This document shows, one piece after another, positions 1 through 5,204 of a stretch of DNA of 5,204 bases; position 1 is the stretch's first letter; every line of letters starts with the position of its first letter. A model generated the notes under the pieces. The model ran no database searches. It was not told where the DNA came from and saw nothing but the letters and a program-made list of their open reading frames with translations. Origin of the DNA: Candidatus Hebobacteria bacterium (GTDB lineage Bacteria; Armatimonadota; Hebobacteria; Hebobacterales; Hebobacteraceae); contig JALGTT010000219.1 in NCBI GenBank assembly GCA_029821235.1, positions 1 to 5,204 of the forward strand. Direction: 5' to 3'. The translations under genes and the position numbers were made by a program.

Positions 1-315
1 CGCGTCACGCTGCGGGAGTACGTCAAGGGATGCTATGGCTGGACCGAGTATCCCGAGGGCATGCACGGCATCGTGCCCACCGTTTCGGGGGAGAATGAGG
101 AGAACCTGATTTACGACTATCGTTCGCGCACGATCCAGACCAAGGCGGCAACTGCCGTCTCCGCCGTCGTGCCGCGCATCGAGACGGAGCATCGGCTGTC
201 CAGCCTGGACGGTGCGGCCGACCTGAGCGAGGCGGGGGAAGGCTATCTGTTCAGCCCGTTCTACACCCTCACCCTGGGGAAGACACTTGGTGCAGGAGAG
301 AGTTTGAAGACATGC
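1..315 (+). CDS. C-terminal part of an unrecognised protein (5' truncated, 3' end unresolved)
   Basis: The frame is open from the first base and reads like real protein (RVTLREYVKGCYGWTEYPEG at the window edge, then a stretch ending SPFYTLTLGKTLGAGESLKT). The alternating hydrophobic and polar residues suggest a beta-sandwich C-terminus, but I do not recognise the family. The protein-like character fades at about base 315. No stop follows in this frame, which stays open through the promoter and into the AraC gene up to 1371. The true end is therefore unclear. A lost stop or a small indel near 275-315 is likely; the other two forward frames stop at 305-307 and 396-398. A real fusion to the regulator is unlikely because codons from 315 to 460 look non-coding and contain a promoter. 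Coding here is fairly well supported; function and 3' boundary are not. Confidence 0.5.
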
Positions 316-423
316 CCATCCACGGGCAAAACGTCCTGGGTCTCCGGTGTCCCGTATGCGTGGCGAGGGAGATTGACGTCTTCCTCCGGCGCTCCTGATG
401 CGAGCGATTTTCCTCGCAGCCGA

Positions 424-452
424 TTGAATATGGCCGAGGCGGCCTGTATAAT
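424..452 (+). promoter_or_regulatory. sigma70-type promoter for the AraC-family regulator
   Basis: TTGAAT (424-429) and a perfect TATAAT (447-452) are separated by 17 bp, the ideal spacing. Transcription would start near 459-460. That gives a leader of about 42 nt for the ATG at 502, or an almost leaderless mRNA if the ATG at 463 is used. The motif lies where the upstream frame has stopped looking like protein, which supports this as the real intergenic region. It was found by eye; whether this host's housekeeping sigma uses this consensus is assumed. Confidence 0.6.
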
Positions 453-501
453 CGCGTTTGCGATGGAGGGAAAAAAGGCGGGGCAGGAATATCTCGACTG
501 G

Positions 502-1371
502 ATGGTTGCCGCGCGGCGGTACGAGCATCATCTCAGCGCCGAACACCCGGCAGTTGCGGAAGCGTTTTCCCGTTCTGGTCCGACTCCGCTGGAGATTGAC
601 ATCCACCAGGGTATCGAAGTCGGGGTGAATCTCGTAGGGCGGGTGGAACGCCAGTTCCAGGGCTTGAGCACGGAACTGGCGCCCGGGGGCGTGTGGTTGT
701 GCTCCATGTGGGAACCGCATGGGTGGCGAGTGACAAGCCGGAAACACCAGAGCGTGGTGGTGATCTTCCTGCCGGAGTTCCTCGGAGACGAAATGCTGGG
801 GGACTTGGCTTGGCTGAGCCTGTTCTCGGTATCGCCCGATCGAAGGCCTCAAGTGTTCGACGCGGTGGCGCGCAGGCGGATTCTCAACATTGGCCGCGAA
901 CTGCGTGAGGAGGCGGTGGCGCAACAGCCGGGCTGGGAGACGGCCGTGCGCCACAACCTGTTGTTGCTGCTGCTGACGCTGCGACGGGGTTGGGAGGCCC
1001 CCGCCGTCGAACAACAACTGAGCCGGCAACGGACGGGAGACCTGAGCCGCATCATGCCCGCCCTCGATCTTCTGCACGGAGAACATCTCTCCAGAATCAC
1101 CGTGGCGCGGGCGGCCAAGGCATGCGCGCTCAGCAGATCGCACTTCAATGCCCTGTTCCGACAGACCATGGGGGTGAGTTTCGCCAAACTGTGCCTGAGA
1201 ACGCGAGCGGCCTTCGTCGCGCACCGATTGCTCACGACCGATCTGCCGGTCAAGGTGATTGCCGAAGAGGTGGGATTCGTGGACGCAAGCCATCTGCACC
1301 GGGCCTTCATGAAGAGATATGGCATGAGCCCGGCGAACTACCGGAAGAGGTTCAAAGACATCGCGGCTTGA
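502..1371 (+). CDS. AraC/XylS-family transcriptional regulator
   Basis: A cytoplasmic DNA-binding regulator of 289 residues from this start, the usual size for the family. An N-terminal cupin-like sensor lies at about residues 29-96 (from PLEIDIHQGIEVGVNLVG to VVVIFLPEF) and probably binds a small ligand such as a sugar. A linker follows, then the C-terminal double helix-turn-helix. The first HTH begins near residue 199 (ITVARAAKACALSRSHFNALF). The second begins near residue 249 (PVKVIAEEVGFVDASHLHRAF) and ends in the family signature RYGMSPANYRKRF. The ATG at 502 was chosen because it gives a normal AraC length; its Shine-Dalgarno is weak (AGGA at 485-488, 13 nt upstream). ATG 463 is an alternative adding 13 residues. 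The much longer open frame from 61 is not a sensible start. It converges on the beta-helix gene and may regulate the nearby glycan genes, which is inference. Confidence 0.88.
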   Translation: MVAARRYEHHLSAEHPAVAEAFSRSGPTPLEIDIHQGIEVGVNLVGRVERQFQGLSTELAPGGVWLCSMWEPHGWRVTSRKHQSVVVIFLPEFLGDEMLGDLAWLSLFSVSPDRRPQVFDAVARRRILNIGRELREEAVAQQPGWETAVRHNLLLLLLTLRRGWEAPAVEQQLSRQRTGDLSRIMPALDLLHGEHLSRITVARAAKACALSRSHFNALFRQTMGVSFAKLCLRTRAAFVAHRLLTTDLPVKVIAEEVGFVDASHLHRAFMKRYGMSPANYRKRFKDIAA

Positions 1372-1392
1372 GGTGAGCAGCGCACGAGTGGA

Positions 1393-1420
1393 CGAGGACC
1401 CCGCCGAAGCGGGGCCCTCG
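1393..1420 (-). terminator. hairpin between convergent genes, cUUCGg loop on the - strand
   Basis: Two 12-nt arms (1393-1404 and 1409-1420) flank a 4-nt loop. On the + strand there is one A:C mismatch. On the - strand the same position is a G:U pair, so the stem is unbroken, and the loop reads C-UUCG-G, the well-known extra-stable tetraloop. The hairpin begins 21 nt after the AraC stop and lies 30 nt beyond the last beta-helix stop, so it can serve both convergent transcripts. No clear U-tract follows on either side, so it is not a textbook intrinsic terminator and may instead protect 3' ends. Confidence 0.55.
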
Positions 1421-1449
1421 CCTGTCGGCCCCCTGTGCGGCATTCCCCC

Positions 1450-1697
1450 CTACGGATTCTGGATACTGTCCGAGGTCTCGTGGTTGTCGCCGGAGGAGTA
1501 GGGATACCCGGACTTGGTGAGATTGTCCACGGTACAGGTGAAAGTCCCGCCGTCCGCATTCACCGGCGAGGTGAAGGTCACCTGTCCGTTGCTGTCCGTA
1601 ACACCCGAGTCGGTGCCCGATACGCACCCCGACCAGGTGATCTCCACCGTCACCCCCTCCAGGACCGCACAGTCCTGGTCGTGGACGGTGATGGTGG
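1450..1697 (-). pseudogene. C-terminal fragment of the beta-helix/PKD protein, third frame
   Basis: This fragment reads LATITVHDQDCAVLEGVTVE and continues to ...HETSDSIQNP, with its stop TAG at 1450-1452. It continues the domain that begins in the previous frame at SCHVGAIDLVGQYKKTGAPS, so the two halves belong to one domain of about 100 residues. The domain carries four cysteines (in SCHVG, DQDC, SGCVSG and FTCTVDN) and ends with the gene. The TVHD...GVTVEITWSG...GVTDSNGQVTFTSP pattern is typical of Ig-like or carboxypeptidase-regulatory-like beta-sandwiches at the ends of secreted proteins. A role in surface attachment or sorting is possible but not shown. An ATG at 1651-1653 is internal to the domain and should not be taken as a true start. 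The frame relative to the preceding piece implies a net loss of 3n+1 bases near 1690-1700. Confidence 0.65.
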
Positions 1698-2111
1698 CTA
1701 GCCCCGGCCGCTGGGCGCACCAGTCTTCTTGTACTGGCCCACCAGATCAATCGCGCCCACGTGGCAGGAGGTCTGGGGCTGCTCGGAGACCGTGATGTAA
1801 TCGGGTTTGGTCTCCGTGTCGGAGCCCTCCGCGTTGGTCGCCGTCAGCGCCACCGTGTAGGAGCCCACCGCGGTGTAGTCGTGGCTGGGATTCTGGGCGG
1901 TGGAGGTGCCCGTATCCCCGAAACTCCAATCCCAGGAGGTGGGGCTGCCGGTGGACAGGTCGGTGAAGTCCACCGTCAGCGGCGCGTACCCGCTGGTCGG
2001 GTTGCCGGAGAAGTCCGCGGTGGGAGGCACCGGACCGCTGACCGCCTCATAACATCCGATGTCGTAGGCGTTGCCCTGCGGGCGGGAGACGCCGTCCAGG
2101 TCGTCGGTGAT
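1698..2111 (-). pseudogene. PKD-domain fragment of the beta-helix protein, second frame
   Basis: This middle piece starts ITDDLDGVSRPQGNAYDIGC, the standard ending of right-handed beta-helix proteins of this type. A complete PKD domain follows at about 2026-1790: TADFSGNPTSGYAPLTVDF, then WDWSFGDTGTSTAQNPSHDY and GSYTVALTATNAEGSDT. PKD domains are 80-90 residue beta-sandwiches of secreted proteins that bind polysaccharides or act as spacers. The piece then runs into the first half of a cysteine-bearing C-terminal domain (SCHVGAIDLVGQYKKTGAPS) and hits TAG at 1698-1700, immediately before that domain continues in the next frame. The open frame extends upstream to an ATG at 2196-2198, but coding before 2111 belongs to the beta-helix frame. 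There is no separate ribosome site, so this is part of the same gene, not its own. Confidence 0.7.
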
Positions 2112-3268
2112 TGGTGGTAGTCGAATGTGGCGGGATCCACGAACAAGGCTTCTTTCGTCGAGATGAACGAATGGGTGTCGAAGCCGTAACTCTGCCACTC
2201 GGCCAGAGTGATGATGCTCTTGCCGTCAATGCTCATGCGGTCGATCACCACATTGTAGTCGCTGGCCGCGAGCGCGTCCGGCCCCCAGACCATGATCGAG
2301 GCCTCGCCGGAATCCTCAGTGTACAGGATATTGTTTCGGATCACATGGCCGAGGGGCTTGTCCTTGCCCTTGCCAGGGATGTTGATGACATCCCGGCCGT
2401 CGGTGCCGAACACGAGCGTATTGTTGTAGATGTCGCAGTAACTGGAGGCTGCGGCGGCGTCGGTTACGTAGAGCGCGATACCTCCGGCGCGGTTGTCGTA
2501 GACGAGGTTGTTGTAGATCTTCGTGTACCACAGGCCGTCACCATTGATTGCCGCGCCGCCCCCGGTGCCATTCTGATAGATCACGTTCTTCTCTATCAGA
2601 CCATAGGAGATCAGCCCGTCTCCGGGCGTATAGCGCTCGTCGCCGTTATGGTGGATGCCGCAGCCGACGTTGTGGTGGAAGACGCAGTTTCGCACCTCGT
2701 GATAGTCGCCGCTGTTGCTCTGGTAGAATCCGTGCTCGCCATTGTACGAACTCTCGCAGTCCTCGATCACCGGATAGTAACTGAATGCCAGGAAGATGCC
2801 GGTGCCGCTGCCGCTGTCATGGACATAGCAGTCCCGGATGGTGATGTGCTCGGTGTCCCGAAGGTCTATGCCGGAGCGGGGTCCGCTGGAGACCTCGAAG
2901 CCCTCGATTATCCAGTAACTCACGGTGCCGTCGTACCACTCCACCTCGATGTTGCTGTCATGGCGGCAGGTGGCGCCGGGGGTGTTGATGACGACCGTCG
3001 CGCCGTCGTCTGCCTTCAGGGTGCAGGGAGCTCCGGCCTGGCCGGAGTTCTCGATCCGGCAACCCGCGTAAGTGCCGGACTTCACCAGGATGGTGTCGCC
3101 AGGTGAGATCTGGTCAACTGCATAGTCGAGCGTCGCCCATGGCTGGCTCTCCGTGCCCGGATTGGCGTCATCTCCGGTGGTGGCCACATAGTAGGTGGCG
3201 GCCGATGCGGATGTGCACAAACATGCAATAGCCAGGGCTGCGAGAAGCACAACAGAGCGCATCTTCAT
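1976..3268 (-). CDS. secreted right-handed parallel beta-helix protein (frameshifted, PKD tail lost)
   Basis: An exported, probably carbohydrate-active or carbohydrate-binding protein. Residues 1-23 are a Sec signal peptide (MKMRSVVLLAALAIACLCTSASA, cleaved after A-S-A). The mature start ATYYVATTGDDANPGTESQP and PGDTILVKSGTY is the classic opening of DUF1565/PL9-like and NosD-like beta-helices. The repeats fill residues about 60-380, shown by regularly spaced IxNNxIY-type coils (KIYNNLVYDN, CDIYNNTLVF, VIRNNILYTE). No catalytic residues can be assigned, so lyase activity is only possible. Real homology ends near His385 (about 2114); the remaining 45 residues to the stop at 1976 are out-of-frame sequence (PARRATPTTSDVMRRS) overlapping the PKD-coding frame. 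The ATG at 3268 has a strong AAAGGGGGA site 4 nt away (3273-3281); an in-frame ATG at residue 3 is less likely. It is transcribed divergently from the SGNH lipoprotein gene. Confidence 0.8.
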   Translation of the reverse strand: MKMRSVVLLAALAIACLCTSASAATYYVATTGDDANPGTESQPWATLDYAVDQISPGDTILVKSGTYAGCRIENSGQAGAPCTLKADDGATVVINTPGATCRHDSNIEVEWYDGTVSYWIIEGFEVSSGPRSGIDLRDTEHITIRDCYVHDSGSGTGIFLAFSYYPVIEDCESSYNGEHGFYQSNSGDYHEVRNCVFHHNVGCGIHHNGDERYTPGDGLISYGLIEKNVIYQNGTGGGAAINGDGLWYTKIYNNLVYDNRAGGIALYVTDAAAASSYCDIYNNTLVFGTDGRDVINIPGKGKDKPLGHVIRNNILYTEDSGEASIMVWGPDALAASDYNVVIDRMSIDGKSIITLAEWQSYGFDTHSFISTKEALFVDPATFDYHQSPTTWTASPARRATPTTSDVMRRSAVRCLPPRTSPATRPAGTRR

Positions 3269-3324
3269 AGAATCCCCCTTTGCAGGTGCGATAGAGCGGC
3301 TCCGGGCCCCAACTGCTCCGCCAT
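3265..3324 (-). CDS. possible 19-codon leader ORF overlapping the beta-helix start
   Basis: An ATG at 3324-3322 opens a short frame, MAEQLGPGAALSHLQRGIL, whose TGA (3267-3265) overlaps the beta-helix ATG (3268-3266) as ATGA. It has an excellent Shine-Dalgarno: AGGAGG at 3336-3331, six nt before the ATG. The 4-base stop-start overlap is the classic arrangement for translational coupling. The peptide resembles no family I know, and its composition gives no clear attenuation signal such as a run of one amino acid. It could equally be chance in a purine-rich stretch. It is in a different frame from the beta-helix protein, so it is not an N-terminal extension. Confidence 0.35.
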   Translation of the reverse strand: MAEQLGPGAALSHLQRGIL

Positions 3325-3382
3325 CACCTCCCTCCTGGGCTCGATCTCCATTGCCCGTGGCGGGCCCAAGAGCGCCGGCTGG

Positions 3383-3412
3383 ATGCTAGCAGGAGGCGAC
3401 CGGCTTTGTCCA
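3383..3412 (-). promoter_or_regulatory. candidate promoter for the leader ORF and beta-helix gene
   Basis: On the - strand TGGACA (3412-3407, five of six matches to TTGACA) and TAGCAT (3388-3383, four of six matches to TATAAT) are 18 bp apart. Transcription would start near 3376, giving a leader of about 50 nt to the short ORF and about 108 nt to the beta-helix ATG. The match is moderate and was found by eye. Confidence 0.35.
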
Positions 3413-3417
3413 GCGCC

Positions 3418-3453
3418 GCGGCGAAAGCCCGCGGAGCGGGATTTCTTCGCCGC
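3418..3453 (+). repeat. two-part inverted repeat in the divergent intergenic region
   Basis: The outer arms GCGGCGAA (3418-3425) and TTCGCCGC (3446-3453) are perfectly complementary over 8 bp. Inside lies a second perfect stem, CCCGC (3428-3432) with GCGGG (3436-3440), around a GGA loop. Two smaller hairpins follow: GCCTT/AAGGC (3465-3469 with 3476-3480) and GGCC/GGCC (3485-3488 with 3495-3498). They lie upstream of the GTG at 3532 and could be an operator or a structured 5' leader. No convincing + strand promoter could be placed between 3390 and 3500. Confidence 0.45.
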
Positions 3454-3517
3454 CTGTTCGCGGGGCCTTGGCGCGAAGGCAGGAGGCCGGTCTTGGCCAA
3501 AGAAAGGAACCGGAACC

Positions 3518-3528
3518 GGAGGTGGAGA
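3518..3528 (+). promoter_or_regulatory. ribosome binding site deciding a GTG start
   Basis: GGAGGT (3518-3523) stands 8 nt before GTG 3532, with a second GGAGA immediately after it. The frame is open back to 3271 and has no ATG before 3562. This site, and the signal peptide that begins at once downstream, are the reasons for choosing the GTG start. Confidence 0.7.
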
Positions 3529-3531
3529 CAG

Positions 3532-5204
3532 GTGGACAGATTGCTGATTTGGGCGGTGAGCATGTTGCTGGCGCTGGCCATGGTGCAGGGATGCCAGGCC
3601 GACGACGGGTCGGCGAAGGGACAGCGGGGCTCCCCGCGGGCAGAGTTCCTCGGCCGGAGTGAGGGATGGGATTACGCGCCGGCCATGCGAAAGGTGGCGG
3701 CGCGGTTCAAGGGCGAGGAGGGGGTGGTGCTGCACCTGGGGGATTCCATCACCTATGCCAGCCCGTACACCGCCTGGGCGAGGGCGGGGGAGGGAAAGAC
3801 CCCGGAGGATGAGGCGATCCTGAAGTGGAGCCACTGCGGAGAGGAGAACGACCGGGACGGGTGGTGGCTGGCTCATGTAGACCTTCCCAACGGCCGCAGT
3901 TACACTGCGGCCAGCGGCATCCGCGCGGATCAATACGTCGTCGGCGGGTTCCATGGCATGGCGCCGCTGGACGAGATAATCCGGAAGTACAACCCCCAGA
4001 TCGCCATTCTCATGCTCGGCACCAACGACGCCTGGGCGGGGAGGCCGCCGGAGAAGTACGCGGCCGACATGGAGACCATCATCACCCGGCTGCTCGACAA
4101 CGGCACCGTAGTAGTCCTCAGCACTATCCCTCCGCTGATCGACAACCTCGAGTTGCAGGGCAAGTACAACGAGGAACTCTGGCGGCTGGCCGAGAAGCAC
4201 CGGCTGCCCGTGATAGACTTCTACGGCGAGATCATCGCCCGCCGGCCGGGCCTCACTTGGGACGGGACTCTGATGGGCAAGGGGGACGGCCACCCCAGCG
4301 CGGATGCGAACGGCGTTACCCCCACCTCTCCACCCACGCCGGAGAACCTGCGGGAGAGCGGCTATCTGCTGCGGGGCTGGCTGTCCGTGAAGAAACTGGC
4401 GGAGGTGAAGCGGAGGGTGATTGACGGCCTGCGCCGCGAGGTGAAGGCGTCGCAGACGCCCTACCCGCGCATCGCCATGTTCTGGAGTCCCATCCGCGGC
4501 CGCGGCTGGGAGGCCCCGGAGGCATACGCGCCGCACGATCTGATCGTGGTCTCCCCGGAGCAGATCGGCATGGAACTCGATGTCCCGGAGGGCACTCCCT
4601 GGGGCCTGGCCGAGAGTTACACGCCGGAGTCTGTGGGGAAGGGGAGGCAGTGGCTGGCGAAGGTGAGGCAACTCAACCCGAATGCAGTTATCTTCGCGGC
4701 GATTGACTTCTACGAATACCAGGACGATGCGCTGCCGGAGGACCATCCATGGTGGCTCAGGGAGGAGGGGAAGCGGGTGCAGTTCTGGCCGGGCACCCAT
4801 CGCATGGACTGGTACAACGAGGACTACCGGGCCCACGTCATCCGCCACACCATTGGCGCCATGCAGGCCGGCTTCGGCGGGGTGTTCTACGACAATCTGC
4901 GCGATGAGCGCGAGCCGTGGATTGCTCTGCTGACCGACCTGCGCAAACAGGCCGGGGAGGACCTGCTCGTCATCGCGAACGTCGGCTATGCGGTGGAGGA
5001 ATACAACTGGGTGGCTCCCTATCTGAATGGATTCATGTATGAATCCGGCTGGAGCCACGAGCGCACCGAGTGGGACGATTGCATCCACGGGATGCAGGAG
5101 GCGCAGTCGCTCTTCCGCGAGCCCAAGTACAGTATCATCGAGCGGTTCGAGGAGACCCGCGAGGGAGCCGGCTGGCCGGGTGATCCCAATCGGGGGCAGA
5201 AACC
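3532..5204 (+). CDS. lipoprotein fusing an SGNH/GDSL hydrolase to a GHL15-like glycosidase domain (3' truncated)
   Basis: At least 557 residues, running off the window. Residues 1-20 form a lipoprotein signal (MDRLLIWAVSMLLALAMVQG), with the lipobox V-Q-G-C at Cys21, so it is probably membrane-anchored outside the cytoplasm. Residues about 65-295 are an SGNH hydrolase: block I LGDSIT with nucleophile Ser72, a block II glycine near Gly129, block III GTND (163-166) with oxyanion Asn165, and block V GDGHPS with Asp252 and His254. Such enzymes remove acyl groups, often acetyls from polysaccharides. From about residue 305 a second domain begins (PRIAMFWSPIRG, YAPHDLIVVSP). It shows GHL15-type TIM-barrel features: DWYNEDYRAHVIRHTIGAMQ, GFGGVFYDNL with Asp454, and NGFMYE with Glu504. 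These acidic residues are plausible catalytic ones, by analogy only. An intact frame throughout argues it is functional; the substrate is unknown. Confidence 0.85.
   Translation, partial: MDRLLIWAVSMLLALAMVQGCQADDGSAKGQRGSPRAEFLGRSEGWDYAPAMRKVAARFKGEEGVVLHLGDSITYASPYTAWARAGEGKTPEDEAILKWSHCGEENDRDGWWLAHVDLPNGRSYTAASGIRADQYVVGGFHGMAPLDEIIRKYNPQIAILMLGTNDAWAGRPPEKYAADMETIITRLLDNGTVVVLSTIPPLIDNLELQGKYNEELWRLAEKHRLPVIDFYGEIIARRPGLTWDGTLMGKGDGHPSADANGVTPTSPPTPENLRESGYLLRGWLSVKKLAEVKRRVIDGLRREVKASQTPYPRIAMFWSPIRGRGWEAPEAYAPHDLIVVSPEQIGMELDVPEGTPWGLAESYTPESVGKGRQWLAKVRQLNPNAVIFAAIDFYEYQDDALPEDHPWWLREEGKRVQFWPGTHRMDWYNEDYRAHVIRHTIGAMQAGFGGVFYDNLRDEREPWIALLTDLRKQAGEDLLVIANVGYAVEEYNWVAPYLNGFMYESGWSHERTEWDDCIHGMQEAQSLFREPKYSIIERFEETREGAGWPGDPNRGQK

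Noticed and set aside
849..1325. A 158-codon - strand open frame within the AraC gene
   Set aside because: It lies wholly opposite the helix-turn-helix region, and its S-, R- and A-rich translation shows no domain or ribosome site.
61..1371. A single 436-residue AraC protein with a long N-terminal extension
   Set aside because: The first 105 or so residues look like the tail of another protein, the next 50 look non-coding and contain a sigma70-like promoter, and the AraC part alone has normal family length.
1690..2116. Programmed ribosomal frameshifting as the explanation for the two frame changes
   Set aside because: Neither junction has a slippery heptamer or an evident downstream stimulator, and at both sites residues usual for the family seem to be missing, which fits deletions better.
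2111..3106. A 331-codon + strand open frame opposite the beta-helix gene
   Set aside because: Its translation is V-, A- and D-rich with no recognisable motif, while the - strand shows a signal peptide and regular beta-helix repeats.
3506..3522. Short tandem GGAACC GGAACC GGAGG
   Set aside because: Only two and a half units, and the last overlaps the ribosome binding site; too short to call a repeat element.
3265..5088. A 607-codon open frame on the - strand opposite the lipoprotein gene
   Set aside because: The + strand frame has a lipobox, SGNH motifs and a glycosidase-like domain. The antisense translation is low-complexity, rich in P, R, H and V with no domain, as expected of a shadow in G+C-rich DNA. 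Only its last 19 codons are considered, as a leader ORF.
1..5204. tRNA, rRNA, CRISPR array, insertion sequence or integration site
   Set aside because: No cloverleaf-like segments, regularly spaced repeats, transposase-like frames or terminal inverted repeats with target duplications were seen.

Overview
The window is about 60% G+C with dense coding in a convergent-then-divergent layout. The organism appears to be a free-living, polysaccharide-degrading bacterium. A secreted beta-helix protein with a PKD module and a lipid-anchored SGNH/glycosidase fusion would fit Planctomycetota, Armatimonadota or another PVC-like lineage. The phylum is inferred from protein style only; there is no RNA gene or other marker to settle it.

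Layout. (1) 1 to about 315, + strand: the 3' end of an unrecognised protein whose frame runs without a stop into the next gene. (2) 424-452: a good sigma70-like promoter, followed by an AraC-family regulator (502-1371, +). (3) 1393-1420: a hairpin between two convergent genes which, read on the - strand, has a cUUCGg tetraloop. (4) 3268 down to 1450, - strand: a secreted right-handed beta-helix protein with a PKD domain and a cysteine-bearing C-terminal domain. It is broken into three frames by two lesions, near 2111 and near 1698. (5) 3269-3531: a divergent intergenic region with a candidate - strand promoter, a 19-codon leader ORF that overlaps the beta-helix start as ATGA, and a cluster of inverted repeats upstream of the + gene. 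(6) 3532 to beyond the window end, + strand: a lipoprotein joining an SGNH-type esterase domain to a GHL15-like TIM-barrel glycosidase domain.

Working together (inference): the beta-helix protein and the SGNH/glycosidase lipoprotein are divergently transcribed, both exported, and both of carbohydrate-active type. They plausibly act on the same extracellular glycan, one as a binding or lyase-type protein and the other removing acyl groups and cleaving glycosidic bonds. The AraC regulator is a natural candidate to control them, although no operator could be identified. No tRNA, rRNA, CRISPR array, insertion sequence or attachment site was seen.
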